Origin: Blautia caecimuris
Lineage (GTDB): Bacteria; Bacillota; Clostridia; Lachnospirales; Lachnospiraceae
Direction: 5' to 3'
NCBI RefSeq assembly: GCF_024622975.1
Contig: NZ_JANJZT010000003.1
Span: 62,001 to 126,000 of the forward strand
DNA length: 64,000 nucleotides
In this document: positions 59,131 through 64,000 of the stretch, one piece after another
Layout of the letters: each line of letters opens with the position of its first letter
Position numbering within the stretch: the stretch's first letter is position 1
The notes under the pieces: model-generated
Seen by the model: only the letters and a program-made list of their open reading frames with translations
Told to the model about the DNA's origin: nothing
Databases searched by the model: none
Position numbers and translations under genes: made by a program

Positions 59131-61197
59131 AACTTCCGCATCCTTTTGGACTACATATCCGCTTCCTCCCAGTTCCTTTACGTTTTCCACCATGGATATC
59201 AAAAGAACTGGTCTGGAAGCATCCTTTTCCACAGGAAAAACAGCAAACCATCCGATTTCTGTACCTGTAGAATCTTCCTGGGTTGCCTTAAGCTCTGCGG
59301 TTCCTGTTTTTCCCGCAAGAAGAACGTCCTGTCTGCAGGCTCCATATCCGGTCCCCGAAGGATCGTTCACAACCCCAGTCATTCCTTCCATAAGCTTATC
59401 CACGATCTCCGGAGAAAAGGTCTGTGTAATCCATGTTTCTGCAGAAGGATTTTCCCGGTATCTCAAATAGGGACGAAGCATATTTCCCTGATTGAGAAAC
59501 GCCGTATAAATGCTTGCAAGATGAAGAGGATTCACAAGAATCTGACCCTGCCCGTACCCGCTGTCCGCAAGCTGGATCTCTGTTTCAATTTTATCAGTAT
59601 TCGAATAATGGGATTCCGCCACAGAAATCTCAAAAGGAAGCTTCTGGCAAAAACCAAGCTGTTCCAGAGAATCCGCCAATGTCTCTGCCCCGATTCTCAA
59701 AGCTGCCTTTGCAAAATAAATATTATCAGAATAGATCAGGGCATTTTTTAGTGTAACCGGCTCATACTCATGAAGAGTCGTTACATGGTAATCTCCCCAG
59801 GAGGAATCCTTCTGCCAGGAAAGTCCTGCATTTCCAAAATCCTCCTCCGGGTCCAGACTGCCTGTTTTCATTCCGATTCCCGCGATCACAGGCTTTAACA
59901 CAGAGCCCGGACACCAGATCTGACGAAAACGGTTATACATTGGCTTTTTTATATCCTCATTCAAATCCTTCCACTGAGTATCCGAAAGTCCCAGAATAAA
60001 ATCATTATTATCATAGGAAGGAGTGCTTACAAGAGCCAGAACTTCTCCCGTATAAGGATTTACTGCCACAGAACAGCCGGGATCCTCCTGAAATTTTTCA
60101 TAAAGGGACTGCTGCAGGCCGCTGTCAATGGTAAGCTGAATGTTCTGTCCGTCTTCTCTTGGAACACTGGCTGCCACTTTCCTGGTGTTTCCAGCCTGAT
60201 CTACAATTCTGATCTCACATCCATTTTTCCCCTTCAGTTCTTTTTCATAGAGAAGCTCTGCCCCGCTTTTTCCAATCACACTGGCAGCATCATAGCCCTC
60301 GCCCTTATGCTCTTCCAGATCCTCTGCGGTTACAGGCTGCACATACCCGATCAAATGAGAGGCGGCTTCACCCAGAGGATACGTCCGGATCTCCTGATCT
60401 GTCAGCATAACTCCCGGGACGGCAAGAAGCTGTTCCTGACGCTGCTGCTCCTGAAGAAGCTCCTGACCGGGATTTTCTGCCATAAGCTCCAGTTCACTGA
60501 CTTTTGGAATAGTTGCCAGCGGCACAAAGGAATCTTCCTTTACCCAGGATGCGCTTAACTTCTGAAGAATGGTTTCCTCCCTCATATCAAGAAGCAGAGC
60601 CAGTTCCTTTACAGCTTCCTCCTTATTCTGAAGCTTTCCCGGGACAATGCCCACAGAAGAAGCAATTCCGGGACCGGCAAGTGTCTTTCCGTTCCGGTCA
60701 AGAATCCTTCCCCGCTGTGCCTTATCTGTAACAACACTTACCTTGTCTGATGGAGTCAGATCAGGAAGAATCATCCCGTCATTCCATAAAAGTAAATATC
60801 TGTTTTTTGTCCTGACAAAGCCTGTCTCATCAGAAAAAGCAATGGTTCCGGCCGCAGTATCCATAGAAATATCATAGGACAGCACAGTAGTCTTTCCCCT
60901 GCTGCTGATTTCCTGAATGTTTTCAATACGGATATTATGGGCTTCCATTCCCTCATAAATTCTGGAATTTCTCTGGATAAAACCCTCTTTATCAAGATTG
61001 ATCAACGTATCCGGATCCACCATCTGATACATAGATTCATAATCCTTTTCTTCCACTGCGGAAAAATACGCCCTCAAAATTTCTTCCGGCTTTTCTGTCT
61101 TCATCCGGAATGCCAGACCTGCTGCAAAAACAATCAGAAGTATACCTACTGCAAGCAGCAAAACTGTAAACAAAATCTTTTTTGACTTTTTTATCAT
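59107..61197 (-). CDS. Class B penicillin-binding protein, PBP2a/MecA-like
   Basis: 696 residues: one N-terminal membrane anchor (7-30), an NTF2-like MecA_N domain (about 35-150, PEEILRAYFSAVEEKDYESMY), a PBP dimerisation region (RGRILDRNGKTLAGPG from 162) and a transpeptidase domain. The catalytic motifs are S432-V-L-K435, S490-D-N492 and K630-T-G632, positions close to those in staphylococcal MecA. The NTF2-like domain is diagnostic for the MecA/PBP3-like group that can have low beta-lactam affinity. The frame opens with GTG at 61203; ATG 61197 after GAGG is preferred. Two BlaI-type operators at its promoter tie it to the neighbouring regulators. Actual resistance is not proven by sequence. 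Confidence 0.92.
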   Translation of the reverse strand: MIKKSKKILFTVLLLAVGILLIVFAAGLAFRMKTEKPEEILRAYFSAVEEKDYESMYQMVDPDTLINLDKEGFIQRNSRIYEGMEAHNIRIENIQEISSRGKTTVLSYDISMDTAAGTIAFSDETGFVRTKNRYLLLWNDGMILPDLTPSDKVSVVTDKAQRGRILDRNGKTLAGPGIASSVGIVPGKLQNKEEAVKELALLLDMREETILQKLSASWVKEDSFVPLATIPKVSELELMAENPGQELLQEQQRQEQLLAVPGVMLTDQEIRTYPLGEAASHLIGYVQPVTAEDLEEHKGEGYDAASVIGKSGAELLYEKELKGKNGCEIRIVDQAGNTRKVAASVPREDGQNIQLTIDSGLQQSLYEKFQEDPGCSVAVNPYTGEVLALVSTPSYDNNDFILGLSDTQWKDLNEDIKKPMYNRFRQIWCPGSVLKPVIAGIGMKTGSLDPEEDFGNAGLSWQKDSSWGDYHVTTLHEYEPVTLKNALIYSDNIYFAKAALRIGAETLADSLEQLGFCQKLPFEISVAESHYSNTDKIETEIQLADSGYGQGQILVNPLHLASIYTAFLNQGNMLRPYLRYRENPSAETWITQTFSPEIVDKLMEGMTGVVNDPSGTGYGACRQDVLLAGKTGTAELKATQEDSTGTEIGWFAVFPVEKDASRPVLLISMVENVKELGGSGYVVQKDAEVLEEYFGG

Positions 61198-61217
61198 AAT
61201 CACCTCTTTTTAAATCC

Positions 61218-61270
61218 TACATATGTAATCTTTATATACAAATATTACATATGTAAGATATAAAAGTCAA
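61218..61270 (-). promoter_or_regulatory. PBP promoter with two BlaI-type operators
   Basis: Minus strand TTGACT (61265-61270), 17-base spacer, TAATAT (61242-61247). Operator 1, core TACATATGTA at 61246-61255, overlaps the spacer and -10. Operator 2, the same core at 61218-61227, lies downstream. Both share the core of the blaI operator at 56896-56915. Confidence 0.88.
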
Positions 61271-61396
61271 GGTTTTATGTGTTTAAAAAATTTTAAAATC
61301 CCTCCTCCCCCGTTGCCTGCGCCTCAGATAACACTGTAATAATGTAAGCTATGATATCAGTTTCTGATCAAAATTATCTGTTTTCCCACTGACAAC

Positions 61397-61422
61397 AAAA
61401 GGAAGCGCTTTCGCGCTTCCCC
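61397..61422 (-). terminator. Terminator of the nad operon
   Basis: On the minus strand GGGGAAGCGC, GAAA loop, GCGCTTCC, then TTTT. A stable tetraloop hairpin about 15 bp after the nadA stop. Confidence 0.85.
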
Positions 61423-61435
61423 TTGCTCCATATGT

Positions 61436-62344
61436 TTATTCAACCATTTTTCTGATACATCTTCCTGCGCCTTCCATTACTTCCGGAGAAAGCTCGATCT
61501 CTTCTCCTGCAGTTCCTCTCAGGCAATTATAAACATCCATTAATGTAGTAACCTTCATGTCCATGCATGTAAGAGAAACAGACAGAGGATAAAACTTTTT
61601 ATCCGGGCAGGAAAACTGCAGATGCTCTACAATACTGTTTTCTGTTCCGATAATAAATTCTTCTGCGTCCGATTTTTCCGCATATGCCATAATTCCCGTT
61701 GTAGAGCCCACATAATCAGCCTGCCGGGTCACCTCAGGACAACACTCCGGATGTACAAGAAGAAGGGCATTCGGATGAGCCGCTTTTGCATTTTCTGCCT
61801 CCTGACCTGTAATCATCTTATGACGTGGACATCCTCCGTCATAAAAAGCAAAAGTCTTTTCCGGAAGCTGCTCTGCCACAAAATGTCCAAGATTCGGATC
61901 TGGAATAAACAGGATCTTATCATTGTCAAGCTTTCTGCAGATTTCCAGTGCAGAAGCGGAAGTGACACATACATCGCACTCTGTTTTCAGCTCTGAAGTG
62001 GTATTTATGTAGGCAACAACTGCATAACCGGGATATTTCTTTTTCAACTGACGAAGTCCCTGAACATCAAGCTGTTCAGCCATAGGACAGCCTGCTGCCG
62101 GATTTGCCAGCCAGACTCTTTTATCAGGATTCAGAATCTTGCAGGTCTCAGCCATAAACCGGACACCGCACATGATCATACCGCTGCAGTGGCTTTTTGT
62201 AGCCTCCACACTTAATCCGTAGGAATCTCCTGTATAATCCGCTACCTCCAGGATCTCATGTCCCTGATAGGCATGTGCCAGAATACAGATGTTTTTTTCT
62301 TTTTTCAGGCGAATGATTTCTGCCTGTAACTCCGCTACTGTCAT
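61436..62344 (-). CDS. nadA: Quinolinate synthase A
   Basis: 302 residues. It condenses iminoaspartate with dihydroxyacetone phosphate to quinolinate using a [4Fe-4S] cluster. Motifs are NICILAHAYQGHEIL, VADYTGDSYGLS, MCGVRFMAETCKILNP, NPAAGCPMAEQ, CDVCVTSASA, VHPECCPEV and a YVGSTTGI loop. The cluster cysteines are seen in MCGVRF, VCVTS and PECCP-type contexts. It is last in the operon and overlaps the niaR stop by 4 bp. Confidence 0.96.
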   Translation of the reverse strand: MTVAELQAEIIRLKKEKNICILAHAYQGHEILEVADYTGDSYGLSVEATKSHCSGMIMCGVRFMAETCKILNPDKRVWLANPAAGCPMAEQLDVQGLRQLKKKYPGYAVVAYINTTSELKTECDVCVTSASALEICRKLDNDKILFIPDPNLGHFVAEQLPEKTFAFYDGGCPRHKMITGQEAENAKAAHPNALLLVHPECCPEVTRQADYVGSTTGIMAYAEKSDAEEFIIGTENSIVEHLQFSCPDKKFYPLSVSLTCMDMKVTTLMDVYNCLRGTAGEEIELSPEVMEGAGRCIRKMVE

Positions 62345-62889
62345 CTTATGTTCTCCTTTTTCTCTTTCTTTTCCCAGGGCTGCAGAGGCGCCAGCAATCC
62401 TGCGTTCTCCAGCTGACGGCCGATCAGATCCAGCCGCTGCTGGCTTTCTGCTTCTACCAGATGATAATGGTAACCGGAAGTGGCATTGCTCAGAACTGTG
62501 GAATGGCTGCTGTTCAGAGCTTCTACGAATTCCGTCACATCATGCCTGGAACGGATGTCCATTTCTGCGGAAACACGGCCATATACCCGATGGCTGATGC
62601 TGATATTTTTTACACGTCCGCCGCAGTCCACGATCAGGTTCAGTTCCTGCGCTGCCTGCTCCTGACTGTGACGAACCTTAAATTCTCTTGTACAGCTGTT
62701 TTCCTGCTGTATGGTATAGCCCTTTGTAGTGGAAAGGATTCCCGGTGTTGACGCACGTATCACCGCCATATCCTGCACGATCACCTGACGGCTCACGCCG
62801 AATTTCGCCGCAAGCTCTCTGGCTGCCACCGGAAAATCCGAGTTCTGAAGAGTCTTCAGAATCTCCTTTCTCCTCTCAGAGGTATTCAT
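62341..62889 (-). CDS. niaR: NiaR-type NAD biosynthesis repressor (HTH + 3H domain)
   Basis: 182 residues. The N-terminal DeoR-like winged helix (SERRKEILKTLQNSDFPVAARELAAKFGVSRQVIVQDMAVIR) precedes a 3H domain with conserved histidines in KVRHSQEQ, ISHRVYG and SGYHYHLVEA. These bind metal and nicotinate. In Firmicutes NiaR represses de novo NAD genes and niacin transporters when nicotinic acid is plentiful. ATG 62889 has GAGGAGGG upstream; the frame opens at 62913 inside nadC. Its presence within nadB-nadC-nadA implies autoregulation from a promoter beyond the window. Confidence 0.92.
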   Translation of the reverse strand: MNTSERRKEILKTLQNSDFPVAARELAAKFGVSRQVIVQDMAVIRASTPGILSTTKGYTIQQENSCTREFKVRHSQEQAAQELNLIVDCGGRVKNISISHRVYGRVSAEMDIRSRHDVTEFVEALNSSHSTVLSNATSGYHYHLVEAESQQRLDLIGRQLENAGLLAPLQPWEKKEKKENIR

Positions 62890-62902
62890 GCTTTCCCTCC
62901 TC

Positions 62903-64000
<1,098 letters not shown>

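Noticed and set aside
56867-61270. Mobile cassette (SCCmec-like) around the bla/PBP genes
   Set aside because: No recombinase, IS or terminal repeats seen at the edges; flanked directly by the dockerin gene and the nad operon.

Overview
The window looks like the chromosome of a spore-forming, Gram-positive clostridium, most likely a Lachnospiraceae gut anaerobe (Blautia-like is a guess, not shown). The reasons are: sporulation genes gpr and spoIIP sit in the Firmicute order rpsT / gpr-spoIIP-lepA-hemW; Shine-Dalgarno sites are strong and TTG starts are frequent; NAD synthesis genes carry a 3H-domain repressor; and the cell-envelope genes are of Gram-positive type (LCP ligase, D,D-carboxypeptidases, L,D-transpeptidase, cyclic-di-AMP synthase). 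Most genes are on the minus strand. I found no tRNA, rRNA, CRISPR array, IS element or prophage.

Region 1 (1-6081, minus strand): the distal part of a cell-wall polysaccharide locus, with tandem-domain and single glycosyltransferases, a polyprenyl-phosphate sugar transferase that starts chains, and an LCP protein that attaches polymer to peptidoglycan and ends in a GGGDx repeat tail. Region 2 (6205-9710, plus strand): a D,D-carboxypeptidase paralogue that has lost its KTG box, then a promoter, a yybP-ykoY-like (manganese) riboswitch and a terminator ahead of a sodium-pump decarboxylase beta subunit and a 39-residue gamma-like peptide, then a small membrane protein.

Region 3 (9904-33231, minus strand): the main polysaccharide locus. 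It holds all four dTDP-L-rhamnose genes (rfbA, B, C, D), a Wzm/Wzt ABC exporter whose ATPase has a C-terminal substrate-recognition domain, and a methyltransferase-kinase fusion next to it that recalls the O-antigen chain terminator WbdD. It also holds two large tandem glycosyltransferases and a YfhO-type membrane protein. At its promoter-proximal end is an unusual module: a dTDP-4-keto-6-deoxyhexose aminotransferase, an ArnC/GtrB-like polyprenyl-phosphate glycosyltransferase, two half-size EamA proteins like the ArnE/ArnF flippase, an ATP-grasp ligase, and an ATP-grasp/PLP-enzyme fusion. I infer that this module makes a lipid-linked 4-amino-sugar, possibly amino-acylated, to decorate the rhamnose-containing polymer.

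Region 4 (33309-48806, minus strand): envelope and housekeeping genes: an L,D-transpeptidase with cell-wall-binding repeats, HPr, cdaA-cdaR, two membrane proteins of unknown function, comF, recD2, mreB, uvrA, hemW and a lipoprotein. Region 5 (48929-54171): lepA with two tandem promoters, one carrying a LexA-like box, then spoIIP, gpr and divergent rpsT. Region 6 (54255-56687): a low-GC secreted protein with dockerin, InlB and Fn3-like modules. Region 7 (56867-61270): a complete mec-like beta-lactam resistance unit, with blaI-blaR1 facing a PBP2a-like gene and matching BlaI operators at both promoters. Region 8 (61397-64000): nadB-nadC-niaR-nadA, with nadB cut by the window edge.
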